DNA of 64,000 nucleotides from Deminuibacter sp966424055 (GCA_966424055.1 CBJLMB010000010.1:1-64000), one strand, 5' to 3'. Positions 10,001-18,647 are shown, numbered from the stretch's first letter. Notes: generated by a model not told the origin, from the sequence alone. Numbers and translations: made by a program.

Positions 10001-10099
10001 TTTCGACTGGATTGTAGGCTGTGTTTGCTGTGCATTGACGGCGAAAGCTGTAAGGGTACAAAGCAATGCCAGCACAGCTTTAATGTAAAGCTGTTTCAT
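7025..10099 (-). CDS. SusC/RagA-family TonB-dependent outer-membrane transporter
   Basis: A 1024-residue protein with a signal peptide ending in AFAVNAQQ. A CarboxypepD_reg-like domain (LTGIVLDAVTRQPLPGA) comes next, then the plug with the SusC signatures IRGNNSINASVDPLYIIDG and SIQILKDANATAIYGS, then a long 22-strand barrel ending in a beta-strand with terminal hydrophobic residues (VQVGLNITL). I chose the ATG at 10099 because the 24 codons upstream of it do not resemble a signal sequence. It is the first structural gene of an operon with a SusD and an M14 peptidase, which suggests uptake of peptides or peptide-containing material. It is preceded by a poly-Cys leader ORF. Confidence 0.95.
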   Translation of the reverse strand: MKQLYIKAVLALLCTLTAFAVNAQQTQPTIQSKLTGIVLDAVTRQPLPGAVVKIKGTTHAVSADNEGKFNFITGQHFPYTLVIDYIGYIHQETVVQASPVEILLKENAGQLNDVIITGYSAQERKYIAGSIASIGGDAIRNAPAAGFNQLLQGKAAGVQVMANSGVPGGGITFRIRGNNSINASVDPLYIIDGVFVSNTDPLQTSIGNQQQSNPIADLNPNDIESIQILKDANATAIYGSLGANGVVIVTTKRGKRNTHASIGLNTYQGWSNAINKFKVASGPQTASLTNESKLNTAKDAGIDPSTVTGLIANPDSLPTYNRTGDLFRTARTQNYDLSAQGGTENSTYYVSFGYLSQQSVVQPTRYNRYTGRLNYDNNVSTRLKIGTSINLTRSQRNLSSNDNNPQGVINSALFPRSYLPVYNADGSYARYGSFDNHIALIRNLNNDAVGWRTIGNVYAEYSILPGLKLRSSWSLDNGSEYENNYANTLISAGIATAGSAASYETKNTVYTNEQVLTYLTSFGRSRKHHINALAGNTLNTVISQGTSATGTGFATNNLTAISAAATRSGSSYSSTAKLVSFFSKAGYTYADKYTLDLSIRADGSSKFGKNKQWGYFPSGGFAWRAGQEDFIKRLGIFDDLKFRGSIGWSGNQNGIGPYAALGLWTSGSNYLEQAGTAPSQLANPDLTWETTRQLDLGTEFTIWHNRLTIGFDYYNKYTYNLLLNVPVPNRSGFASYLQNYGAVRNKGYEITLHSVNIDNRNFRWTTDFNISWNKNKIEKLASDIVQGASGRNISILRQGYAVNSFYLYKQLYVDPQTGNAVYEDVHKDGQLTSADRQIVGNALPKYSGGLTNNIGYKDFDLSFFFYFQQGNKIMNMNDFFMVHGGTQANIGFLPRQLERWQKAGDVTDIPRLTTYSANPAQNGGAANNYGGNVANLSSRYLQDGSFLRLKTLSIGYNLPATLLQRIKISHARLYVQATNLFTITRYDGLDPEINSQSNNQNTAGYDWATVPQPRTVQVGLNITL

Positions 10100-10140
10100 G
10101 GAACGTTGATTTATTTCTGTTAGGAAGAATAGCAGGGCGT

Positions 10141-10168
10141 TATACCGCACAATGCAGGTGGCGGTATA
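10141..10168 (-). promoter_or_regulatory. Hairpin between poly-Cys leader ORF and susC
   Basis: TATACCGC and GCGGTATA form a perfect 8-bp inverted repeat with a 12-base loop. It lies 24 bases past the stop of the poly-Cys ORF and 41 bases before the susC start. There is no clear U-run after it, so it could act as a ribosome-position-dependent fold or Rho-linked attenuator rather than a simple intrinsic terminator. Confidence 0.5.
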
Positions 10169-10192
10169 CACGGGGAAATCTGGAGAGCTGGT

Positions 10193-10297
10193 TTAGCAAC
10201 AACAACAATGTGAAAGAAAATGAACTTCACTGAACCGGTCGTCGGGCCGTACTGGTGCACATGCTGGGCTATAGCTTTGGTATATTATCTTTTTCAT
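10193..10297 (-). CDS. 34-codon leader peptide ending in four Cys codons
   Basis: The ORF starts MKKIIYQSYSPACAP and ends FLSHCCCC, with the last four sense codons TGT-TGT-TGT-TGC immediately before TAA. Its ATG lies 8 bases past the TAnnTTTG box on the minus strand, so the message should be leaderless or nearly so. It is followed by a hairpin and then susC. Leaderless short ORFs ending in Cys runs are known as cysteine-responsive attenuators in mycobacteria, and this arrangement looks the same in outline. The peptide itself need not have a function. Whether it responds to cysteine here is inference from codon content and position. Confidence 0.6.
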   Translation of the reverse strand: MKKIIYQSYSPACAPVRPDDRFSEVHFLSHCCCC

Positions 10298-10305
10298 CTT
10301 GGGCA

Positions 10306-10336
10306 CAAAGATAAGTCTACTAATTTTGTAGACAAA
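10306..10336 (-). promoter_or_regulatory. Bacteroidota promoter of the leader-susCD operon
   Basis: On the minus strand TTTG (10333-10336), a 19-base spacer and TATCTTTG (10306-10313) match the Bacteroidota primary-sigma consensus TTTG-N19-TAnnTTTG. The predicted start site is about 10298-10300, at or just before the ATG of the poly-Cys ORF. Confidence 0.75.
10315..10333. promoter_or_regulatory. Palindromic operator GTCTA-N9-TAGAC in the promoter spacer
   Basis: GTCTACTAATTTTGTAGAC is a 19-base palindrome (6 bp per arm, 7-base centre) that fills the spacer between the -33 and -7 boxes. A bound dimer would block polymerase, so repression is expected. The same 19-base architecture recurs at 45582-45600. 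It has the form of a winged-helix dimer site (for example Rrf2 or MarR type), but no such regulator gene is in the window and the family cannot be named. Confidence 0.65.
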
Positions 10337-10615
10337 TAAATTTTTAGGGATGGTGTTTGTGATTTCATTCATAACCGCGAATATGTGGCTTCTGCGCAAA
10401 TTTGAAGACGGAATTATTGCGCACTGCCTCATATAATAGAACTGCTCCAATATGATTATGCCAGGCTATTCAGCGCACTTCGTAGTTTTCCAGAATCTAA
10501 TTTTTTATAAAAAAATGATTAGGATATTTCGTTTCCAATATCAATTTAATTAAATTAGTCTGCCCTTCACTTCATGTATAAATAATATGATTTATGCTAT
10601 AAACACCAAAGACCT

Positions 10616-11385
10616 ATGCAATCTTCAACCCTGTACTATTTCCCGATCAAACTTATTTATTGGTATATATTTTTCACGCTTCATTTCCGCAATTCATTCG
10701 AGCACAGGTGTATAAGCCAGAAAATGGTGCATTAAATAAGATTGAGTTTAAGGAAGATTCAATTGGCTCATTCAATAATGCTTTTGTGCAAGGCAGTGTT
10801 TTAAAAAATATAAAGGAGTCGCCTTATCAATTTGAAGTTCTTATTTATTTTGGAACCTGGATAGGAACTAACCCATTAGAGGGCAATATTTGGGTAATTC
10901 AGCACGACGCTAATCATAAAGGAATTGTGAGCAGAGAGTATACCTATCAGATCGGTACAGTAAGAAAACTCTATCTTCAAGGAAGCAATTTTAACAGAAA
11001 GTATATCGGCGAGGATAAGCAAGGGCATTTGTATTATAGTCTGAGCAAAAAGGATGAATATCCTAATGTTTCCTGGGGCGCGATTATTAATAATTTTCGT
11101 GAACTGGGGTTGTTCACCTTAGCAGATCAAACCAATTTATTGGATTCACTGAAGATAAAAAGTATTCCTCTAAAGGACCCCTGTTACAGAGGCACAGACC
11201 AGGTCGCTCATGAATGTGGTGACGGAATTGATTATGTCGAAGTGAAATTCGGAAAAAAGTTTAGGAACTTTAACCTTCAGAAATTGGATTATTTTCCACT
11301 CAATAAGGAACATGACGAACTCAGGTTAAGACATTATTTATATGCTTTAGCTAACCAACTTGAAAGTACCTCAATCTTTAAATAA
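10616..11385 (+). CDS. Unknown exported protein, probably frameshifted at its N terminus
   Basis: The open frame from TTG 10660 gives 241 residues that I do not recognise. There is no ATG in this frame between the upstream stop (10600) and 10660. An ATG at 10616 in another frame begins MQSSTLYYFPIKLIYWYIFF, which looks like a signal sequence, and the main frame reads AQVYKPENG just after the point where that signal should end. The simplest reading is one frameshift near 10660-10700. The body has motifs such as VLIYFGTWIG and YIGEDKQGHLYYS and two Cys near the C terminus. Decayed DNA follows. A TTG start without frameshift is the alternative. Confidence 0.5.
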
Positions 11386-11448
11386 TTTTTTCTATGAAAA
11401 CATCATACAGGAAGTTGAATTCAAAAAGCCTAATTCCCAATTTAAAGT

Positions 11449-11689
11449 ATGCTCATGTTATGGACTGGCACAACCTACTCGCAAGGTAATCCTGCGAACG
11501 TCAGCAATTTGGATGATTCTGTACGGGTAGGGGCCAGACGATCTTTATTCAGTTGCCCATAGCATTTACCAATTATTTCAAAGTGATTTCTATTCGGTAT
11601 TTGCCGTAAACCAGGATCCCAAATTTCTTTTCTCTTTACCACCATCAAATGATTCAGGTGGCACGATTAGGGTCAAGACGCTTTGTTGA
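11449..11689 (+). pseudogene. Decayed ORF in two frames, unknown family
   Basis: Two protein-like stretches abut in different frames. The first (from ATG 11449) reads LWTGTTYSQGNPANVSNLDD and runs into stop at about 11569. The second (11534-11689) reads PDDLYSVAHSIYQLFQSDFY, then FAVNQDPKFLFSLPPSNDSGG, and ends at TGA. Joined at about 11534 they make a sensible polypeptide, so this is probably a fragment broken by a frameshift. A further short stretch near 11877-11942 (GHIGATYTENGTRSLNQGK) suggests more decay downstream. The family is not recognised. Nothing else is seen up to 12048. Confidence 0.45.
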
Positions 11690-12048
11690 CGAAATAACAG
11701 AAGAGCTAGCTGCCTACCTCCTTGTGTTTTTAATGGAGACAGCTCTTTAATTATTAATAAACGCTTCGGTCTTTCGCTTTCTAGGGACCCTACTCGGATG
11801 GATATGGTATTAGGACAGTCTCTGGGATAGGATTCATTGATCGTGATATCTTATATTGAAAATCATCAGGGCTAATGGGGCATATCGGCGCAACCTATAC
11901 CGAAAATGGTACACGAAGCTTAAATCAAGGAAAATTTAGATAACTTTAATTTGTGAGCTAAGGTGCCCATCCGGGTAAAGCCGTATTGGAAAGTAAATCG
12001 ATACTTACACGGATGGATACGTCTTAATGGTATAGTTTATATCTAATT

Positions 12049-13050
12049 ATGCAAAAATTATTATTTCGTATAACAACTTCATTAATATTGCTGATTAGTA
12101 TTAGTTTGATTTCATGCAATCAAAATCAGCAAACTAATCGAGATAGCCAAGGTAATCAGGCAGATCTTTCGGATTCATCAGGTAAAAAAAAGCAGTTGCC
12201 AATTTGGACAAAATTTATGCCTGATTCGGGGGCAATCAAAGGCGTAGAAACAATATTAAAAGATACTTCTTCGTCTTTGATTGCAGGAAAACCATATACA
12301 ATGATTACAAATGTTTCAAATCCGACCATAACAATTTATTCACCCAAAGTAAAAAATACCGGCGTGACAGTAGTTGTTTTCCCTGGTGGAGGTTACTGGG
12401 ATCTTGCTATTGACCTTGAGGGCTCCGAAATATGTGAATGGTTAGCCTCCATTGGTGTTACAGGCATACTTTTAAAATATCGCGTGCCTAAATCCGGACC
12501 CTATTGGGATAAAACATGCCAATGCCAAAAAGATCCCCAACTTGCTTTGGAAGACGCGCAGCGAACACTCGGTTTGATACGCTTTTATGCAAAAGAATGG
12601 AATATTGACCCCGATAAAATTGGTGTAATTGGATTCTCTGCCGGTGGGCATTTAGTTGCGAACATTAGCACACATTATAAGGAGCGTATATATCCAATTA
12701 CGGATTCAATAGATAAGAAAAGTTGCAAACCAAATTTTGCTATAGCAGTTTATCCCGGGCATTTGCACGAACATACTACTAAAGAATATGAATTGAACCC
12801 AACCATCCCTGTAGACAGTAACACGCCTCCAACTTTCTTGTTGCAGGCAGGAAATGATCCTGTAGACAATATCATGGAAAATTCATTGGTTTATTATATG
12901 GCTTTACAAAAAGCTGGAGTACCTGCCGAATACCACGTTTATGCAGATGGCAAACACGCTTTTGGTCTGCGAAAAACGAATCTCCCCATAACCAATTGGC
13001 CACAGCTGGTAGAAACATGGTTACATACTATTAATATGATTTCTAGATAA
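12049..13050 (+). CDS. Alpha/beta-hydrolase esterase-like lipoprotein
   Basis: A 333-residue lipoprotein (LLISISLISCNQNQQ, acylated Cys23). The body is an alpha/beta hydrolase of the BD-FAE/acetyl-xylan-esterase-like type: oxyanion loop FPGGGYW, nucleophile elbow GFSAGGH, acid LLQAGNDPVDN and histidine YADGKHAFGL. The DAQRTLGLIRFYAKEWNIDPDKIG segment before the elbow is typical. Such enzymes remove acyl groups from polysaccharides, but no glycan operon surrounds it. AT-rich codon use matches the accessory region. It is apparently a single gene. Confidence 0.85.
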   Translation: MQKLLFRITTSLILLISISLISCNQNQQTNRDSQGNQADLSDSSGKKKQLPIWTKFMPDSGAIKGVETILKDTSSSLIAGKPYTMITNVSNPTITIYSPKVKNTGVTVVVFPGGGYWDLAIDLEGSEICEWLASIGVTGILLKYRVPKSGPYWDKTCQCQKDPQLALEDAQRTLGLIRFYAKEWNIDPDKIGVIGFSAGGHLVANISTHYKERIYPITDSIDKKSCKPNFAIAVYPGHLHEHTTKEYELNPTIPVDSNTPPTFLLQAGNDPVDNIMENSLVYYMALQKAGVPAEYHVYADGKHAFGLRKTNLPITNWPQLVETWLHTINMISR

Positions 13051-13183
13051 CTTTAAGAAGAAAGCCGAACCGCTAACATGGGGTTTGCTTCTACGCTGGC
13101 AGACAAATAACTCAGGAGATGCCTAGTGCTGCAACCAACTTAAAACGAGGGCTGACCACCAAAATTGTGCAAGAGCCAATTTT

Positions 13184-13281
13184 TACCGGATTATGCAATA
13201 AAAAACACTTCACATAACGTGTAGAAATTAATATTTGACCGGACCGGTCGAAGTGGCTTACTTTATACCGGATTATGCAAT
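13184..13281. repeat. Direct repeat TACCGGATTATGCAAT, two copies
   Basis: The 16-base sequence occurs at 13184-13199 and 13266-13281, separated by 66 bases that include the palindrome gaccggaccggtc. It lies in a 380-base gap without a credible ORF. It could be a scar of a lost element or a binding-site pair. No transposase is near. Confidence 0.5.
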
Positions 13282-13429
13282 TTCGAGCGTCTCGTGCAAC
13301 AAATTAACTATATCCGGGGCTACGTCGTACCCTCACCGATCTCGAATTTCATTACCAGGCAAGGAGATTAACTGCAATTTGTACTGCTAGAAGAAAATTG
13401 GGGATAGAATATTTGATAATTTGAGGTAA

Positions 13430-14785
13430 CTAAGTATCCCCCTTTTTTGTTGAAAGGCTTTTTACAATATTAAAATACAGTCTTTGCAATAGCCGCATAT
13501 TCTTGGTAACTATGATAGCGCTTGCCTTCAGACCACTTTTATAAGGAACCAAAATATGATGACTGGTAGTTAATCCTTTATCAAGATCAATCATCGCAAC
13601 AAAACCGCTGTCGGTTGCTACCTTAGACAAATATTCTAATTTCCCCCTTACAAATCCCATCTCCTGGTACGGATAAGCATCAAATCTTAACTGAACATCC
13701 AATCCGGTTACTACCTTTCCACTGTTGGCCTGTGGCACATTCGCAATGGCATAAAATACCGTTCCTGTCGGGTTAACATACCCAAGCAATTTACTCCCTT
13801 GAATGAATTGATTTTCCTGAACAGGTAAGGTAAAAGCGATTTTACCATCTGTCGGAGAAACCAATACATACTTTCTTAACCACTCGTCAGTAGAGCTTTT
13901 AAGGGTTTGTAGTGCTTGTTGAAACGTTGTTTTCTGTTGGAAAATATCATGTTCCAGTTGATCAATCTCCTTCTGCTTGTCCCTTTGCTGATTTTCATTT
14001 GAAAAAATAGAGGCATCCAGTTGAGGAATTTCCAGCTGCTTGTTTACGAATTTACTTTTTGCTACCCTGTATTCTTCATGGGACAATACCCGGTCATCAT
14101 GCAATTTGCTATTCATTTTAAATGATTCCTCAGCAATTTTGATGTCCTGTTCAGTAAGGTCTTTCTGATCCAGAATAGCTCGATGTGCAGAAGCTAAGGC
14201 ACTTATGTCATGCTGCAAGAGGTTTTTCTTATGTGCGTAAAACCCATTTACAAGATAATCATTGAATTGTTGCCACGCGGTGATAAATTGCTGGTAAGAA
14301 ATCTGCAATTCTCCAAGATTTTCAAATCGTTGTTTAAATATATTTCCGACGGTCTCAAGCTTGCCTGTGGCAAGTAATTTAGTACAACTATCCAATTGAT
14401 GCGCAAGCGATATTACTTCAGCATGATGTGCGGTGCTTTCAATCCAAGCGATCATGTCGCCAGCTTTCACCCAGTCATCGTTGCGTCGAAATATCCTAAC
14501 CAGCCGGCCATCCTGCCGTGGCATAATTTCCTTGGGGGCATTGTTAGCGGTAAGATAGGCCTTTGCCTCTACGATATCGGGATATTCGATAAACCAGGCA
14601 CCTGCAACCAGGAGCAGCAATATCATTAAAAAAATCAATAACGCCCACTTCTCGAAGAATGTAGGTTTCCGACTAATGATCTCCTGTACCCTTCCGGCCC
14701 GCATAGTTAACCGGCTTTTTTCATCCACTTTCAAACGGCTTGAAATCAAAGTTGATGGCTTTTCTTCAATTATCTGTTCATTCAT
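13430..14785 (-). CDS. HlyD-family membrane fusion protein of peptide exporter
   Basis: A 451-residue protein with a short cytoplasmic N terminus, one membrane span (about residues 46-68, WALLIFLMILLLLVAGAWFI), a lipoyl-like half (DGRLVRIFRRNDDWVKAGDMIAWIES), a long coiled-coil hairpin (about 120-310) and a second beta part (SPTDGKIAFTLPVQENQFIQG). This is the layout of adaptors paired with peptidase-containing ABC exporters. It starts 9 bases after the ABC gene and is the last gene of the cassette. It should link the exporter to the cell envelope so that peptide crosses the periplasm, possibly with a TolC-like partner that is not in the window. Confidence 0.9.
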   Translation of the reverse strand: MNEQIIEEKPSTLISSRLKVDEKSRLTMRAGRVQEIISRKPTFFEKWALLIFLMILLLLVAGAWFIEYPDIVEAKAYLTANNAPKEIMPRQDGRLVRIFRRNDDWVKAGDMIAWIESTAHHAEVISLAHQLDSCTKLLATGKLETVGNIFKQRFENLGELQISYQQFITAWQQFNDYLVNGFYAHKKNLLQHDISALASAHRAILDQKDLTEQDIKIAEESFKMNSKLHDDRVLSHEEYRVAKSKFVNKQLEIPQLDASIFSNENQQRDKQKEIDQLEHDIFQQKTTFQQALQTLKSSTDEWLRKYVLVSPTDGKIAFTLPVQENQFIQGSKLLGYVNPTGTVFYAIANVPQANSGKVVTGLDVQLRFDAYPYQEMGFVRGKLEYLSKVATDSGFVAMIDLDKGLTTSHHILVPYKSGLKASAIIVTKNMRLLQRLYFNIVKSLSTKKGDT

Positions 14786-14794
14786 ACAATAGAA

Positions 14795-16996
14795 TCAGGA
14801 GCCCAGCTCCAGTTGATTTTTTACGAGTTCATAATACTTTCCTTTCAAAGAAGAAAGGTAGCTATGGGACCCTTCTTCAATGATTCTCCCTTCATGGATG
14901 ACTACAATCTTGTCTGCATTTTTCACAGTACTTAGTCTATGTGCAATCACCAATACCGTTCGCCCCTGGAAGAAATTCTGCAAATTCTCAACAATAGTGC
15001 GTTCGTTATTGGCATCGAGTGCGTTGGTCGCCTCGTCAAAAAACAAATATTGAGGATCTTTATATATGGCCCTTGCAATAAGTAATCGCTGTTTTTGACC
15101 CTGACTTACACCCATTCCCTCAATGCCCAACTGTGTATAAAATCCATTAGGAAGCGATTCTATAAAAGGCAATATATTGGCGATCTTACAAGCCATAATC
15201 AATCGCTCCTGGTCAATATATGAAGCACCGACTGCAATATTTCCTGCTATAGTATCATTGAAAATATATCCATCCTGCATAACTGAACCACACCGACTTC
15301 TCCAAAAAGAAGGGCTTATATATTTGAAATTGGTGTCACCCACATTGACAATCCCGTCGTACTTTTCATAAAATTTCAATAATAGTTTTAATAATGTTGA
15401 CTTTCCACTGCCGCTAGTTCCGACAATAGCTGTTACTTTTCCATCTGGAATATTGAGCACAATGTCTTTTAATACTGGTTCATTTCCAGAGCCTGGGTAG
15501 GAAAAACTTAAATGACTTATTTTAATGGATCTATTTGCTGGCAATGTTTGTGCATAAGTACATTCCGGCAATTCTTCATCCGCTAACTGATGCACATCAT
15601 TTAATCTTTCCATACTTATCTTTGCATCCTGAGCGCTTTGGACGAAACTTACCCATTGTTCTATTGGGCTACTTAACTGTCCCAAAATATATTGCACAGC
15701 CAGCATGGCGCCGAGCGTCAACTGTCCGTCAATTACCATTTTGGCAACCAAGAAACTAATTATCAAATCCTTGCTTTGATTGATGAATAAAGCGCCGGCC
15801 TGTTGCCATTGACCATAGGAAAGACCTTTGAAATTCAACTTAAAAATAGATGCCTGAAGCCCTTCCCAGTCCCATCGCCTATCCTGTTCAGCATTGTTCA
15901 ATCTTATTTCCTGCATTCCCTGTATCAATTGTAACGTTGCATTATTCTCTTTGGCAGATAAATGAAAAGTTTGATAATTTAGTTTGCGCCGAATTCTTAA
16001 AAAGAGTTGAACCCAAAGGAGATAAAATATACTTCCCCCAAGGAAAATAAAAAACAGTTGTACATTATAAACGATGAGGACGCTTCCATAAATGATAAAA
16101 TTAAAAGCGGAGAACAAGGTGGTCAACGCGGTACTAGTTAAAAACGACTGTACCTGTTTGTGATCCCCTATTCTTTGCAAAGTATCACCAGTACGGTGCG
16201 CATCAAAATAAGAGAGCGGCAATCGGGTCAATTTTATCCAAAAGTCAGACAGAATAGATAAATTCAGCAGATTGGAAATCCGTAAAAGCAACCTACTTCT
16301 GATAAAGTCAACTACCGTCTTACTGAAAACCAGCATCAGCTGCCCTATCAACACAATTACGATATACTGAATGTTTCTGGTATTTATCCCGGTGTCAACA
16401 ATGCTTTGCGTTAGAAAAGGGAAAACCAGCTGCAATAGGCATGTAATTAGTAAGGCTATTAAAACCTGAGTAATCTGCCAGCGACTTTGACGCAGATACC
16501 CTACAATTAATTGCCAACTCAATTTTACTTCTTTGTCCTCGTCGTGCTCCTTAAAAAATGGAGTTGGTTCTAACAGCAGTGCTGTGCCAAATTCTTCACC
16601 ATCTTCTTTTACACTAATCCAATAATTTAAAAACTCACGCTCTGTATATGTAATAAGTCCATGTGCGGGATCAGCCACGGCTATGCGCCGCTTAATTGAT
16701 GCTCGCTTTTTGATTGGAGGGAGTACTACAAAATGATTCTGGTTCCAATGTAAAATACATGGCGAATCAACTTCTTCAATAAGACTGTTATAACTGAGCT
16801 GTACCCCCCTGGTCCTAAATCCCACCCGTTCTGCAGCCTCCCCTAACCCGAATAAACTTACTCCCTCTTTGCCAAATCCAGCCAAGGTTCTGAGCCTATT
16901 GGATTCAAAATGTTTACCATGATATTGCGCAACCATTTTTAGACAGGTTGGGCCACAATCCATAGCATTCAGTTGCCTGTAAACTTTAAATGACAT
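14795..16996 (-). CDS. Peptidase C39-containing ABC exporter for double-glycine peptides
   Basis: A 733-residue fusion of three parts. Residues 1-140 are a C39 bacteriocin-processing peptidase with the catalytic Cys14 (MDCGPTCLKM), His88 (NQNHFVVL) and Asp109 (VADPAHG). Residues 165-445 are a six-helix ABC membrane domain. Residues 490-730 are the ATPase: Walker A GTSGSGKST, signature GVSQGQKQR (a variant of LSGGQ), Walker B YLFFDEATNALD and H-loop VIAHRLST. All catalytic residues are present. This class cuts leaders after Gly-Gly and exports the core. The nearby peptide at 18682 has exactly such a leader. Confidence 0.95.
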   Translation of the reverse strand: MSFKVYRQLNAMDCGPTCLKMVAQYHGKHFESNRLRTLAGFGKEGVSLFGLGEAAERVGFRTRGVQLSYNSLIEEVDSPCILHWNQNHFVVLPPIKKRASIKRRIAVADPAHGLITYTEREFLNYWISVKEDGEEFGTALLLEPTPFFKEHDEDKEVKLSWQLIVGYLRQSRWQITQVLIALLITCLLQLVFPFLTQSIVDTGINTRNIQYIVIVLIGQLMLVFSKTVVDFIRSRLLLRISNLLNLSILSDFWIKLTRLPLSYFDAHRTGDTLQRIGDHKQVQSFLTSTALTTLFSAFNFIIYGSVLIVYNVQLFFIFLGGSIFYLLWVQLFLRIRRKLNYQTFHLSAKENNATLQLIQGMQEIRLNNAEQDRRWDWEGLQASIFKLNFKGLSYGQWQQAGALFINQSKDLIISFLVAKMVIDGQLTLGAMLAVQYILGQLSSPIEQWVSFVQSAQDAKISMERLNDVHQLADEELPECTYAQTLPANRSIKISHLSFSYPGSGNEPVLKDIVLNIPDGKVTAIVGTSGSGKSTLLKLLLKFYEKYDGIVNVGDTNFKYISPSFWRSRCGSVMQDGYIFNDTIAGNIAVGASYIDQERLIMACKIANILPFIESLPNGFYTQLGIEGMGVSQGQKQRLLIARAIYKDPQYLFFDEATNALDANNERTIVENLQNFFQGRTVLVIAHRLSTVKNADKIVVIHEGRIIEEGSHSYLSSLKGKYYELVKNQLELGS

Positions 16997-17093
16997 CTTG
17001 GTTAATAGTTCTTTTTAAAACCGGAACAGTAATGTTTTATTTATTTTGCGCGGTCAATGAAACACCCCAATTCACAATTAAGACAATCATCAA

Positions 17094-18605
17094 TTATTTA
17101 ATGAGCTGTTGCAAAACCGAGTCAAAATCCCTTTCCTTTGATGGCCGTGCCGCATTATCTGTAATCAACCGGCCGGTTTTGTCGAGTATAATATATCTTG
17201 GTATAGCGGAAATGCCAAAATGCAACGCAAAGTCAGACTCAAAATTCCTACTGAGCAAGTATGATGCTTTTTCAACTTTTAGTTCTTTTGCCTTTTTCAG
17301 CCAATTCTCTTTTGTCTTATCAAACGAGAGAAAAACAAATTCGATTTTCCCCTTATACTTCTCTTTAAAATTCATGGAAAAAGGAATTTCTTTGACACAA
17401 GGAGAGCACCACGATGCCCAACAATCGATTACCACCGGTTTCCCCTTGCCTAAAACTTCACCCACTTCTTTCCTGGTGCCGTCTAAACTGATTATACTAT
17501 CTTTCAAAGCCGACTTTAATGTAATTGCATTTTTCTGTATTTGCCGCTGCTTTTCTTTTTGTACTGCTTCATCCACTTCCTTTAGATAACCAGCATTCTT
17601 GCAGATTAGGGAAAAGTCATTGTATAAAGAATCAATAGATGGGTAACTCTCGGACGCGCTCCAAACTAACACATGTGCCAGGAGGTCATCCCGCATTCGT
17701 TGTCTTGGGTCAGACTTTATTTTTTTATATAATCTGATTAAGCCAGCATCTGTTTTATCGATATTGACAGAATCATTTTTTCCAATTGTGTATTTATAAT
17801 AGTCATACACTGATCTGCTCGTAAGAGACGTCGAGAAGTAAAGTTGTTCATCATTATAATGAAAACCCTCCAGCGCAGTACTATAATTGACTGCAATATT
17901 ATTTAACCTGGCCCCTTTGTTCTTCTCAGCAAAATAGGGAGCAATGAGATCTGTATAATATGCCGCATATACTTCAGCCATTGCCATTCTTTTATACCTA
18001 TCAGGAACCGAATGCCTTGCGCAATAGTTTTCGACAAAGGTTTTCCTATTGTTATAATCGCCCTCGACAGCATGGAAGAACTTGCCAAAATCTCTATCCT
18101 CATCCATCATTGTGTGTTTAAATCTAAAATCCCCTGCCACCAGAAACAAAGAATCAAACAATGAATAAATGAATTTATTAGAACCTGAGAATTTTAATTC
18201 GAATTCTGAATAAATGCCATATTGCTGCATGTCTTCTTTTACTTTATCATCACTTTTGGGAACAAGATCGACAGTAAAAGAATCACCCGGTATTAAAAAG
18301 ATTTCATGCCCAAATCCATCTAGCATACCGCCGCAGGAAGTATCAGGTATATCATATGTGCAAGTAGTTACACTTGCATCGTTAGTTTTCTTAAATTGTA
18401 TAATTCGTTTCTCGAATGCCGGCGACTCTCCGAGAATAGTCATCGCATTTGGTTTCATAATTTCAAGCGCAAAAGAATCCGGCCTCTTAGCTGTAGCTGG
18501 ATACCGATATGTGACCTGCAGCGGCTTTTTGGAATAACATAGATTTGGAACCAGAAAAATCATGAGAATCACAGCAATTCTTAATAGGTTTAGTTTCTTT
18601 TTCAT
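17094..18605 (-). CDS. TlpA-family thioredoxin-like protein of the peptide cassette
   Basis: A 503-residue protein with a signal peptide (residues 1-25, ending near CYS-KKPLQ) and a long N-terminal region of unknown fold. Residues about 365-503 are a TlpA thioredoxin domain with active site WASWCSPC (Cys400, Cys403) and cis-Pro loop ISAIPRYIILD. It lies between the six-Cys peptide and the C39 exporter on the same strand. Its likely job is reduction or isomerisation of disulfides on the exported peptide in the periplasm, working against the VKOR-type oxidase upstream. That client assignment is inference from position. Confidence 0.85.
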   Translation of the reverse strand: MKKKLNLLRIAVILMIFLVPNLCYSKKPLQVTYRYPATAKRPDSFALEIMKPNAMTILGESPAFEKRIIQFKKTNDASVTTCTYDIPDTSCGGMLDGFGHEIFLIPGDSFTVDLVPKSDDKVKEDMQQYGIYSEFELKFSGSNKFIYSLFDSLFLVAGDFRFKHTMMDEDRDFGKFFHAVEGDYNNRKTFVENYCARHSVPDRYKRMAMAEVYAAYYTDLIAPYFAEKNKGARLNNIAVNYSTALEGFHYNDEQLYFSTSLTSRSVYDYYKYTIGKNDSVNIDKTDAGLIRLYKKIKSDPRQRMRDDLLAHVLVWSASESYPSIDSLYNDFSLICKNAGYLKEVDEAVQKEKQRQIQKNAITLKSALKDSIISLDGTRKEVGEVLGKGKPVVIDCWASWCSPCVKEIPFSMNFKEKYKGKIEFVFLSFDKTKENWLKKAKELKVEKASYLLSRNFESDFALHFGISAIPRYIILDKTGRLITDNAARPSKERDFDSVLQQLIK

Positions 18606-18622
18606 TATTTCACATTTGCAAA

Positions 18623-18647
18623 GGGAAGAAGCTTTGCGCTTCTTCCC
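18623..18647 (-). terminator. Intra-operon hairpin after the peptide gene
   Basis: GGGAAGAAGC-tttgc-GCTTCTTCCC is a perfect 10-bp stem between the precursor peptide gene and the TlpA gene on the minus strand. Only TTTGCAAAT follows, so read-through is likely. Such a hairpin can make the peptide message more abundant than the downstream export genes. Confidence 0.6.
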
